Shown here: positions 26,781 through 34,486 of the stretch, in pieces
Position numbering within the stretch: the first letter of the stretch is position 1
Layout of the letters: each line of letters begins with the position of its first letter
Source of the DNA: Chryseobacterium pennipullorum
Lineage (GTDB): Bacteria > Bacteroidota > Bacteroidia > Flavobacteriales > Weeksellaceae
NCBI RefSeq assembly: GCF_003384725.1
Contig: NZ_QNVV01000008.1
Coordinates: forward strand, 124,001 to 188,000
DNA length: 64,000 nt
Direction: 5' to 3'
Notes under the pieces: model-generated
The model's database searches: none
The model's input: only the letters and a program-made list of their open reading frames with translations
What the model was told of the DNA's origin: nothing
Translations under genes and position numbers: made by a program

Positions 26781-28157
26781 TTAGAGATTATTAAATAGAT
26801 AATCAAAATCAGTAGTCATTTCTGCAAGGTTAATCACCTGTTTCCAATACTCTTTGACAGCATTAAGCTGGTTATTTTCAGCTGTTTCAACAATCTGCTG
26901 AATCTGAAGAAGTTCTGTTAAACCAATGAGTCCACTTTTATATCGGGCAAAATACATTTCGTAAGCTGATTCTGCTTTTTTAACTGCTTCTGCCTGCTTG
27001 CCAAGCTCATCAAATTGTGCAGAAATAGTTTTCTGCAGAGCACTGGTTTCAATCTGGATAGCCGTTTTAGATTGTTCTTCAAGATAAGCGAACCGGTGAG
27101 ATTCTTTTCTGAACGCATCAGCTCTTTTACCATTGGTATATACACTGGTAATATTCCAGGTAACTCCAAGCCCTATCAAAAAATTATTAGCCGGATTTGA
27201 AAATCCTTCTATCCAATTGCCTGACGAATAACCTTGACTATTAATACCTGATCCTCGATAGGCATATCCCGCCAAAGCTTTAATGGATGGTAATGATGCT
27301 TTTCTTTGGATTTCAGCTTTCTTTTGAAAATACGCGGATTCAAATTCTAAAGTTTTGGTCAGTGGATGTGTAGTATTTAGTGACAATTCAAATCCAGATA
27401 GTGGTATCGGCTCAAGAAAATGAGCAGATTCTAATTTCGCCGTATCAATCTCTTTCGGATAAAACTCTTTGAGTTTCTCCGTCGTTGAAAGAAGCATACC
27501 ATTAAGATTATAACTTACAGCCGAAGCCTGAAGGTAGGAAGAATACGTTAGGACACTATCTGCCGGAGGTCGTAGACCTGAACGTGAAAGAGCGCTATTT
27601 ATCGCATGGATTTTCTGTATTCTGCTTTTATTTTTATCAGCCAAACGCAATTTTGAAACTGCGAATACTGCATCCACATATTTTTCGAAGACAGTTTTTT
27701 GAAGACGAATCAAATAGGCACTCTGGTTGCTCTTTGCCTTTGATGTCAGTAAAGACGCAGCATTTTGATCTGCTTGTTGTCTTCCGAAATTATAAATCTC
27801 ATATTCTGTGACCATCGAAACAAAAGTGTTTGCCGAGAATGCTGAACCATCAGAACTTACCCTGCTTCCACTTACAGTAAAAAATCCCTGCTGCGGAAAG
27901 GAAGCTCCATTACTCCCTTCAAAAGTCCCATAGGTATTTTGCAGTTGGGTTTTAATCTGCGGTAAAGCATTACTTTTAACAACCGTTTCATTGATTTGGG
28001 ATGATTCAACTGCTGATCTGGAAGCAAGAACTCCCGAATAGTTTTTCTCCGTTTCTGACCAGATATCGCGGAGCAACGACACCTGCTGTCCATATAAATC
28101 AGAACAGCTCAGTATTAGCCATCCGTACAGAATGGCTAAAAATGTTTTTCTTATCAT
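26781..28157 (-). CDS. TolC-like outer-membrane efflux protein
   Basis: A 458-residue outer-membrane factor with a signal peptide and two repeats of coiled-coil/beta segments. The helical motif ending FARYKSGLIGLTELLQIQQIV is typical of the OEP family. It is the first gene of the pump operon (9-bp gap to the RND gene). A palindromic operator lies immediately upstream. Gene order TolC-RND-MFP is common in Bacteroidetes. Confidence 0.9.
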   Translation of the reverse strand: MIRKTFLAILYGWLILSCSDLYGQQVSLLRDIWSETEKNYSGVLASRSAVESSQINETVVKSNALPQIKTQLQNTYGTFEGSNGASFPQQGFFTVSGSRVSSDGSAFSANTFVSMVTEYEIYNFGRQQADQNAASLLTSKAKSNQSAYLIRLQKTVFEKYVDAVFAVSKLRLADKNKSRIQKIHAINSALSRSGLRPPADSVLTYSSYLQASAVSYNLNGMLLSTTEKLKEFYPKEIDTAKLESAHFLEPIPLSGFELSLNTTHPLTKTLEFESAYFQKKAEIQRKASLPSIKALAGYAYRGSGINSQGYSSGNWIEGFSNPANNFLIGLGVTWNITSVYTNGKRADAFRKESHRFAYLEEQSKTAIQIETSALQKTISAQFDELGKQAEAVKKAESAYEMYFARYKSGLIGLTELLQIQQIVETAENNQLNAVKEYWKQVINLAEMTTDFDYLFNNL

Positions 28158-28172
28158 TTTATAGATTATTGA

Positions 28173-28191
28173 CTACCAGACAATCTGGTAG
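28173..28191. promoter_or_regulatory. Operator-like palindrome upstream of the efflux operon
   Basis: CTACCAGA-CAA-TCTGGTAG is a perfect 8-bp inverted repeat ending 15 bp before the TolC-like start. The size and ACCAGAC...TCTGGT form resemble TetR-family operators. No TetR-type gene is adjacent, so the regulator must be elsewhere. Binding here would block transcription of the whole pump operon. Confidence 0.65.
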
Positions 28192-28245
28192 GATTAATAT
28201 ATATTTTAAAAACAGCTAATCACGTACTGACACGTGTTTGCTGAA

Positions 28246-28653
28246 TCAAATGATAAGTTTTCGGTATTGGAGGAAAATAGGAAGCGTTCCCCGTATTTTA
28301 GAAGAATTATAGAAAGGATGATTCGGTGCTTTAATCAGTAAAAAAGCTCCGCAGATAACAAGAAAAGTAAATGTTAAAATTTCCTGAGCATCCGCTAACG
28401 AGAAATCCTTCAGATTATGATCCTTAGCCAGGATTTCTCTATCCTTGCAAAATTTACACTTTAATGCAGCTGAAACTGAATAGAAATTGCTTTTCCCAGA
28501 TGAAGTGGTTTGAGAATGGGAAGCACTGTCAACATTTAAGAACTGTTTGATGCTATTCTTAACCGCACAGGACGAGATGATAATACAGAAAGCAAAAACC
28601 ACAGCCAAGATGGTTTTAATTTTAATGTTGGTATGAATTTTCTGATTATTCAT
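28246..28653 (-). CDS. Small putative lipoprotein with a C-terminal membrane segment
   Basis: A 135-residue protein with an N-terminal signal and lipobox (IIISSCAVK). A CKFCKD motif follows around residue 66, and a second hydrophobic segment lies near residue 95-107 (LTFTFLVICGAFLLI). No family is recognised. The N-terminal region resembles small membrane proteins that precede heavy-metal pump operons in Bacteroidetes, and the CxxC pair could bind metal. It is upstream of the pump operon but separated from it by the operator. Confidence 0.6.
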   Translation of the reverse strand: MNNQKIHTNIKIKTILAVVFAFCIIISSCAVKNSIKQFLNVDSASHSQTTSSGKSNFYSVSAALKCKFCKDREILAKDHNLKDFSLADAQEILTFTFLVICGAFLLIKAPNHPFYNSSKIRGTLPIFLQYRKLII

Positions 28654-28824
28654 CGCTCACAAAATTATATTATTTGTGCTGAATTTCAAAATTTTCCACC
28701 TCAAATACTTCGGATAAAGCTGTAAAAGATATAAAACAGCAGTTTTTTGATCCACGTTATTTAATGTTCATATGAAACTATATCGTTATTTTCGTAAGAC
28801 TGTACCTTTTATTTTGATTTGTAC

Positions 28825-29106
28825 TTACTGATTAAAGCTATTGCGAATCAGTTCATGAACATCAGACAATTTGTAGTATAATTTTCCGCTGATGGTATAG
28901 TATGGCAGTTTTTTTTCAGACCTATATCTTTGCAGGGATCTTGCACTTATCTTCAGCATTTGAAGTACATCTTGATTATCAAGCAGCTGTTCTCCATCAA
29001 TAGTATTGAGTTCATTCTGCTTTGCATTTAATTTTTCATGAAGAATATCAAACCTGGTCATAATCTTCTCCATCCATTTAATAAATTCAGTTCTCTCAAT
29101 ATTCAT
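28825..29106 (-). CDS. Helix-turn-helix DNA-binding protein of the excisionase/MerR-like type
   Basis: A 93-residue protein. Residues 41-87 hold a winged HTH like the HTH_17 domain (DVLQMLKISARSLQRYRSEKK, then the wing with YYTISGKLYYKLSDV). The N-terminal 40 residues are helical. Such proteins accompany RteC in Bacteroidetes conjugative elements and act as excisionases or regulators. It lies 142 bp downstream of an RteC gene on the same strand. No integrase or tra gene is nearby. Confidence 0.85.
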   Translation of the reverse strand: MNIERTEFIKWMEKIMTRFDILHEKLNAKQNELNTIDGEQLLDNQDVLQMLKISARSLQRYRSEKKLPYYTISGKLYYKLSDVHELIRNSFNQ

Positions 29107-29248
29107 AAGTAAAGTATTTTATAAAGGTTAATGAACTTCACATCATACCGTGATGTTTAATTTTAAATTCCTTACGTTTACCTTACAAATTTGAAAAAGT
29201 CCATTATAAAAAAATCACTACTTTCTCGTAATACCGATAAAAAATTAC

Positions 29249-30100
29249 TTACAAATTTTCACTGTCAATAAAATGCTGATTAAGATTATCCGTCAATAAC
29301 TGAAGAAATTTAGTCGTACCATTTTTCCGGCTTCTGATCTCAAATATTGTTTTATGGTAATTTCCAAGATCAATATTGAATGTTTTTTCAGTAAACTTCA
29401 TGACTTCACTCAATTCAATATTTCCTCCGTTAAAACAGCGCATTTTATGCAGTCCATAGATCAATTCGATCAAAGCAACCTTTGTGGCAGACCATGCTAT
29501 ATTCTGATGTTCCGATTGACTAACAGTTGTACCATCGGCTGCTTTAGCGGCCATACGCTTATAAAACAGTTCAAGTTTTTGATACGCAAGAATCTGCGCT
29601 GCATGATGATCATGGGAGGTGGTGAACGACTCATCATAATTATAAAAAGTCTGAGGCATTTTCATTTTTATATCAAAAGCATTCCGAACAAAGTACTTAT
29701 GATCCATATAAGTAGCATTCCTTCGAAAATAGCTGTAAAATTCTGCGTTTTCCTCATAAAATACATTGAGTTTTTCAATTTCATTTTCATAATACTTTCG
29801 TAATATCTTCTGACCTGCTATTGGACGGCATGTCTCCACGTTCAGTACCGTTGAATGATAGATATAAAGAGAAATAAACTGTGGCTTTATTTCTTTAAAG
29901 AAATAGATCTCTTCGGCAATATTTCGGAATTGATACTCTGAAATTAATGCTTTTAGCCGTCTTGTTACTTCATCGATTTCCATCAGGCTGAGTTCTGAAA
30001 TTACAATAGTTTCCTGCTCCTCTAATTCAATTTCACTGAGTCTCTGTTTAAGCTTTTCATGCATTTCTGCAATCTGTTTAAAGATATCAATATGTTCCAT
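29249..30100 (-). CDS. rteC: RteC-domain protein
   Basis: A 283-residue protein with the RteC domain. The typical central segments include HFDIKM-like and HHAAQILAYQKLELFYKRM (middle), then the C-terminal LIYGLHKMRCFNGGNIELSEV. In CTnDOT, RteC activates the excision operon after RteA/RteB signalling. Here RteA/RteB are not visible and the pair with the HTH gene is isolated, so it may be a relic or serve another element in trans. Family assignment is firm. Confidence 0.88.
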   Translation of the reverse strand: MEHIDIFKQIAEMHEKLKQRLSEIELEEQETIVISELSLMEIDEVTRRLKALISEYQFRNIAEEIYFFKEIKPQFISLYIYHSTVLNVETCRPIAGQKILRKYYENEIEKLNVFYEENAEFYSYFRRNATYMDHKYFVRNAFDIKMKMPQTFYNYDESFTTSHDHHAAQILAYQKLELFYKRMAAKAADGTTVSQSEHQNIAWSATKVALIELIYGLHKMRCFNGGNIELSEVMKFTEKTFNIDLGNYHKTIFEIRSRKNGTTKFLQLLTDNLNQHFIDSENL

Positions 30101-30216
30101 GTCCCTTTTTTAAAGGAAATTACAAACTTTTATTCAAACAGTAAAGAATTAAAATATTAAAAATCAATCACCTACATTACATATTATATTGAACTATACA
30201 ATTAAATCGGCAGTTC

Positions 30217-31923
30217 TTATATATCCACACCGACCTCTTCTTTTCGCTTTCTGATGTAGTCTTTAGGCCGGATTCCGTTTATTTCATAAAACAGCGCTGA
30301 AAAGTTCTGTCTTGCAGCAATTCCGCATTCTTCTGCTAAAGCCTCAATAGTATAGTTTAAGTATTTTTTATTGGTATTCAAAAGATTAGTGATGTAATTG
30401 ATTCGGAGTTCCGCCATATAACGTGTAAAACTCATCCCTTTATTTTCATTGATTAAAATAGATAAATAATGAGAGTTCGTTCCCAGTTTTGTTGCTACAC
30501 TTTTCTGTGTTAACCCTTTCCTTGTAAAATATAAAGTCTTTTCGAAGATCTTCAGTTTTTCAAGTAATTCCTCTGTTAATTCCGGTGATAAAGATGCCTT
30601 TCGTAAAGGAATATCATCAATGGTTTCGTTATCATTTCCTTGCTCATTGCTATTAAGTTTTTTTTGTAAAGTTTCATATTGAATCCTGATTTTACGATCA
30701 CGGTATAAGCGAATGCAGAAAATAATGATAATCACTGCGGAAATTCCAATGAGAACAAGTGCATTACGCAATTTCCTCTTTTCCTTTCTCTCCAGACTTT
30801 CCTTTTCTTTTTTCAATGATTGTACATCGTATTCCCTGCAGATTTTAGAAGCGATATATGAAAAGTCTTTATTGATGGTATGATCAGCTTTTAAAAGCTG
30901 GTTGGTGTAATACAACTGCTTGTCAACATTATCTGTTTTTGCAGCATTATTCATAAGATAACGATAGCAATCGGCTGCTTCCGGCAAAATAAACTGCTGT
31001 TTGTTAAATATGGAATCGATTTTCATGAAATTATTCATTGATTTGTCCACTTCATTCCGTGCAAAATAAATCTTCCCCAGATGCAGGTAAATGATGGAAC
31101 ATGTGGCGAAGTCATTTCTTTTTACGATTCCGGGCAACGCTTTTCTTAAACTTATCTCTGAATTTTTGTAATCCTTCTTATTAAAGTACACAAGCCCCTT
31201 GCTTTTGTGAAAATAGCTGTTTTCCAGGAAGTAGTCCGGTTTACTGACTGTATTTTTAAGACCGAGTTCAGCCAAGCTGTCAACTTTATCAAACTCACCC
31301 AGATACCGATATACAACAGCCAGTTGATGCAAACTGTTATAATACCCTTTACTGTAATTATACAGTTCATTTTCATGCAGATCTTTTTCTAAGGAGGATT
31401 GGTAAAAGAGCGTACAATCTAAAAAATGCTGCAATGCTTTTTCATAATATCCAAGATGGCTTTTAACAATTCCCATGTGATAGATCACTTTGTATTTATG
31501 ATACTGATCTTTAGAATGTTCAGCAAACTGGTATGCTTTAAGATACTGATCTAAAGCTGCTTTATACTTTTTTGCATTAAAATAGAATAAGATTCCTTTG
31601 CTGAGATAAGCCTTGCTGATTTCGGCAGAATCATTCAAAGCTATAGCTGCTTGAATCGTGCTGTCGGCATATTTAAATTTTTTATCCAGCGATATGCAAT
31701 ACTGACGCGCATCACGGTATCCCTGAACCAGTTTTTCCTGATTTTTCTCTTTTTTAGCTTTATTAATGTACAATTTAACGAAAGGAAGTGCTCTCCGATC
31801 GTCATTTAACATTTTTTCATAATTCTTGCGAATATCGCTGTATGTTTCAGCACTGTTTTTTTGGGAATATACCCACAGTGAAAACAGCGAAAATACAAAC
31901 AGGCAGTATTTACACTTTTTCAT
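30217..31923 (-). CDS. Membrane-bound TPR protein with C-terminal AraC-type HTH
   Basis: A 568-residue hybrid regulator. It has a signal peptide, several TPR-like helical repeats in the periplasmic part (about residues 30-370), one membrane helix (ALVLIGISAVIIIIFCIRLY, about 390-410), and a cytoplasmic AraC HTH (SVATKLGTNSHYLSILINEN and AEECGIAARQNFSALFYE). This design is frequent in Chryseobacterium and relays a periplasmic signal to DNA. It is divergent from a cassette of small exported proteins; an elaborate palindrome lies in the shared upstream region. The target is inferred from that. Confidence 0.88.
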   Translation of the reverse strand: MKKCKYCLFVFSLFSLWVYSQKNSAETYSDIRKNYEKMLNDDRRALPFVKLYINKAKKEKNQEKLVQGYRDARQYCISLDKKFKYADSTIQAAIALNDSAEISKAYLSKGILFYFNAKKYKAALDQYLKAYQFAEHSKDQYHKYKVIYHMGIVKSHLGYYEKALQHFLDCTLFYQSSLEKDLHENELYNYSKGYYNSLHQLAVVYRYLGEFDKVDSLAELGLKNTVSKPDYFLENSYFHKSKGLVYFNKKDYKNSEISLRKALPGIVKRNDFATCSIIYLHLGKIYFARNEVDKSMNNFMKIDSIFNKQQFILPEAADCYRYLMNNAAKTDNVDKQLYYTNQLLKADHTINKDFSYIASKICREYDVQSLKKEKESLERKEKRKLRNALVLIGISAVIIIIFCIRLYRDRKIRIQYETLQKKLNSNEQGNDNETIDDIPLRKASLSPELTEELLEKLKIFEKTLYFTRKGLTQKSVATKLGTNSHYLSILINENKGMSFTRYMAELRINYITNLLNTNKKYLNYTIEALAEECGIAARQNFSALFYEINGIRPKDYIRKRKEEVGVDI

Positions 31924-32060
31924 AGCTCTTTATATTAACCACACCTCTCAAAAGTAGCCATTTTAAAACGTAATAATTCAAATTTCATAGAATTACAGCA
32001 GAGAAAAGAGCTTTTACTGCAGAAGTGTTTATAGTAGCCATATTACTGCAATTTCTATAT

Positions 32061-32144
32061 GTCTCAATTTTAAAATTAAGACGTCTCAATTTTAAAATCA
32101 CACCTCCGGTAACTGTTTTCTCGTCCCTAATCCGATTAATTTTG
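32061..32144. promoter_or_regulatory. Repeated operator and promoter between the TPR-AraC gene and the small-protein cassette
   Basis: GTCTCAATTTTAAAA occurs at 32061-32075 and again at 32083-32097, a 22-bp period, i.e. about two helical turns. A near-perfect inverted copy lies at 32068-32082, making a 30-bp palindrome with one mismatch. A TAnnTTTG -7 element (TAATTTTG, 32137-32144) follows for the rightward genes. It is a likely binding array for the divergent AraC-type regulator. Confidence 0.6.
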
Positions 32145-32197
32145 GATCAACAATTCAATTGAATCCGGCCGGGATCAAGTCTCAAAAAAATGAAAAA

Positions 32198-32434
32198 ATG
32201 AAAAAATTAACCTTACTTATCAGCACAATATTTTTGACATTGATTTTACATCAATGCACTGATCGTAGCCTTAGTCTTGAGCAGACCGAATTACCACTGG
32301 ATAGATCACTTGCAAAACAGGAAAAGGAACATAACTCCGCCAAAGATTCGACAAAGTCAGGATCAGAAATACTAATTGTAAAAGATCCTCCGGTTCGTGA
32401 TGGAGACGACTGGCGGCAAAGTTCAACAAAATAA
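32198..32434 (+). CDS. Small lipoprotein
   Basis: A 78-residue protein beginning MKKLTLLISTIFLTLILHQC. The signal peptide ends in a lipobox-like LHQC and the mature part is hydrophilic, ending DPPVRDGDDWRQSSTK. The frame is open further upstream, but the signal peptide fixes the start at 32198. No known family. The DPPxxDGxxWR end recurs in small Bacteroidetes proteins I have seen in similar cassettes. It is first in an apparent operon with the 57-residue gene, MauE-like and DUF6520 genes. Confidence 0.65.
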   Translation: MKKLTLLISTIFLTLILHQCTDRSLSLEQTELPLDRSLAKQEKEHNSAKDSTKSGSEILIVKDPPVRDGDDWRQSSTK

Positions 32435-32437
32435 AGA

Positions 32438-32611
32438 ATGGTGATGAATCCTCAAACTTCTTTATCAATTGCCACAGGGTCACCATGTCCGACCAGTGGT
32501 ATTTGGGAGAGTGTGGGGAGTTTTAAAACGACCATCGCTCTCATGGAGGGTGTTGAAATGCCACCTTACTGTGGCAGAAAGGTACTCTGGAAATTACTGA
32601 TAGCCTGTTAA
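32438..32611 (+). CDS. Small 57-residue protein with CPxSG-W motif
   Basis: Three bases after the lipoprotein stop, a 57-residue frame starts (ATG 32438, alternative 32444). It contains PCPTSGIWESVG and ends MPPYCGRKVLWKLLIAC. The CP-x-SG-x-W and MP...G-x-x-V-x-W pattern resembles small cysteine-containing proteins from secretion or immunity clusters. It would be missed by length filters. It lies between the lipoprotein and MauE-like genes with 18 bp to the next start. Function unknown; support comes from frame integrity and spacing. Confidence 0.55.
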   Translation: MVMNPQTSLSIATGSPCPTSGIWESVGSFKTTIALMEGVEMPPYCGRKVLWKLLIAC

Positions 32612-32629
32612 CTAAATAAAACTAATGCT

Positions 32630-34132
32630 ATGACACAATTTATTGAACGGTTGTATACTTTGGTCTGCTTCTTTTTCATCCTTTTATTTTGCTATGCTGC
32701 CATCGGCAAGATCATGGACTTTGAAACGTTTCAGGTTCAGATTACCCAATCGCCTTTATTGAATATTATTTCAGGTTTGGTATCGTACGGAATTTTAGCC
32801 GTTGAACTTGTAATCTGTGGGCTTCTTATTTTTGAGCGCTCAAGGCTTTTGGGTTTATATGCTTCATTTACTTTAATGGTCTTATTCACCTTTTATATTT
32901 ATATTATTTTACATTACAGTGAGTTTGTTCCCTGTTCATGTGGTGGTATTCTGGAAAAGATGGACTGGAATACCCATCTGGTTTTCAATATCGTCTGTGT
33001 GATTATTGCTGGTGTTGTGCTTATTGTAAAAACAAAGATCTCTGGCCATCGCATCATAAAACCTGCGATCCTGCTGTTACTAATTTCAATCCTATGTGGA
33101 ATTTCATTGGTACTACTCTACCAGAGATCCGAGTATATGCTTGTTAAAGAAAACAACTTTACCCGTCGATTGCTGAAACATCCTTTTGATTTGGAAAAAA
33201 AGTATAACCTTGAACTCGATTCCTATTATTTTGCAGGTTCCAGTGAAGATTCCATTTATCTGGGTAACAGTAACACACCGTTTTTATATTACAGCATTGA
33301 TGCGAAACTCAACTATCTAAAACAGCATACCGTTATTCCGGATCACTTTAACTTTGAGTTCAAGAGTCCACGTATAAAAGTTAACCATCCGAATTTCTAT
33401 TTTTTCGATGGAACAGTACCCGTTATTTATCAGGGGATTGTGGGAAAAGAAAAGATGCGTACCATCAGTTTTCATCAGAGCTATTTTTTGCAACTTCAAC
33501 CAATGATAGAAGATCATTTCGCAATGATCGGTTATTCTAAAAAAGAAGATATTCAGTCTTTAGGGCTGTTATCAACAGGCTCCTACCCTTCATCACTGTT
33601 GAAACCAAATCTTTTGGAGAAAATCAATGACGGAATCTTTGATACCGATGGAAAATTGTTATTTGATGAGACTGCGGAGAAGTTGGTCTATGTCTACAAT
33701 TATAGGAATCAATTTGTCGTTGCAGACCAGCAGCTTGAACACAGCCATACTTTTCAAACCATTGACAATCTCCAGATCCCAAAGATTGAGGTGACCCAGC
33801 TGTCCGACGGAACTAAAAAAATGAAAAATCCTTCAACGACTGTTAATAGAAACGCATTTGTGTATAAGGGTGTTCTTTTTATCGAATCACCCCGTATGGG
33901 AAAATCCGAAGATAAAAAGCAATGGAAAAAATCTTTTAGTATTGATATGTATGCTATCAGTGAGCAAAAATACCTGGGTAGTTTTTATCTGCCAAAAACC
34001 TCTGAGTCGTCGATGACGGGACTGATGGTCAGTAACAATACCCTATTTACAATTATTGGAAATGAGTTGATCAGATATCGTTTAGCGCAAAACATTACTC
34101 AACATTTCATTCAGGGGAAGCCGAAAACCTGA
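32630..34132 (+). CDS. MauE/DoxX-family membrane protein with a large C-terminal extension
   Basis: A 500-residue protein. The first 170 residues carry four to five membrane helices of the MauE/DoxX type with a CSCGG motif (C102, C104) at the membrane edge, a redox-type cysteine pair. The rest (about 170-500) is a soluble, strand-rich domain that I cannot assign, probably periplasmic. MauE proteins help disulphide formation in exported proteins. The next gene encodes a four-cysteine exported peptide, so this may form its disulphides. Start ATG follows an AAATAAAAC leader. Confidence 0.78.
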   Translation: MTQFIERLYTLVCFFFILLFCYAAIGKIMDFETFQVQITQSPLLNIISGLVSYGILAVELVICGLLIFERSRLLGLYASFTLMVLFTFYIYIILHYSEFVPCSCGGILEKMDWNTHLVFNIVCVIIAGVVLIVKTKISGHRIIKPAILLLLISILCGISLVLLYQRSEYMLVKENNFTRRLLKHPFDLEKKYNLELDSYYFAGSSEDSIYLGNSNTPFLYYSIDAKLNYLKQHTVIPDHFNFEFKSPRIKVNHPNFYFFDGTVPVIYQGIVGKEKMRTISFHQSYFLQLQPMIEDHFAMIGYSKKEDIQSLGLLSTGSYPSSLLKPNLLEKINDGIFDTDGKLLFDETAEKLVYVYNYRNQFVVADQQLEHSHTFQTIDNLQIPKIEVTQLSDGTKKMKNPSTTVNRNAFVYKGVLFIESPRMGKSEDKKQWKKSFSIDMYAISEQKYLGSFYLPKTSESSMTGLMVSNNTLFTIIGNELIRYRLAQNITQHFIQGKPKT

Positions 34133-34165
34133 TCCAAGAGTAGGCACCAAAACAAATTTTACATC

Positions 34166-34438
34166 ATGAAAAAAATGAGAAAAATCGCGCTGCCTCTAGC
34201 TATTTTCGCTTTAGGAATCGGAAGTGCGTACGCTTCCACAGCGTCAGACAAAACAGAAAGTGCAATTCAAAACGGATTCCGTTATGATCCAATGGCTCCG
34301 GTAGGAGAAGAATGTGTCGAAACCACTAATTCTTGCAGCACAGAATTTAACGATGAAATCTGTACTTATACAGACTCTTCGGGACAGCACAATCTCTTTG
34401 ATCAAGGTTGTGTCAATGTATTGTTCAAAATACCTTAA
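34166..34438 (+). CDS. DUF6520 family exported peptide
   Basis: A 90-residue protein with a signal peptide (MRKIALPLAIFALGIGSAYA) and a mature part with four cysteines (C50, C57, C66, C82) and a hydrophobic end. It fits the DUF6520 family of small secreted Bacteroidetes proteins, which usually sit next to MauE-like genes. Role unknown; even cysteine number suggests two disulphides. It ends the cassette and is followed by a strong terminator. Confidence 0.8.
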   Translation: MKKMRKIALPLAIFALGIGSAYASTASDKTESAIQNGFRYDPMAPVGEECVETTNSCSTEFNDEICTYTDSSGQHNLFDQGCVNVLFKIP

Positions 34439-34458
34439 CCATCAACCAATTAACCAAA

Positions 34459-34486
34459 GAAGGATGCTAAACAGCATCCTTCGTTT
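34459..34486. terminator. Bidirectional terminator shared by DUF6520 and S9 peptidase genes
   Basis: A 10-bp perfect stem GAAGGATGCT/AGCATCCTTC (34459-34468, 34473-34482) with a 4-base loop and a T-rich tail on the + strand. The stop codon of the S9 peptidase (34467-34469) lies inside the hairpin. Confidence 0.8.
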
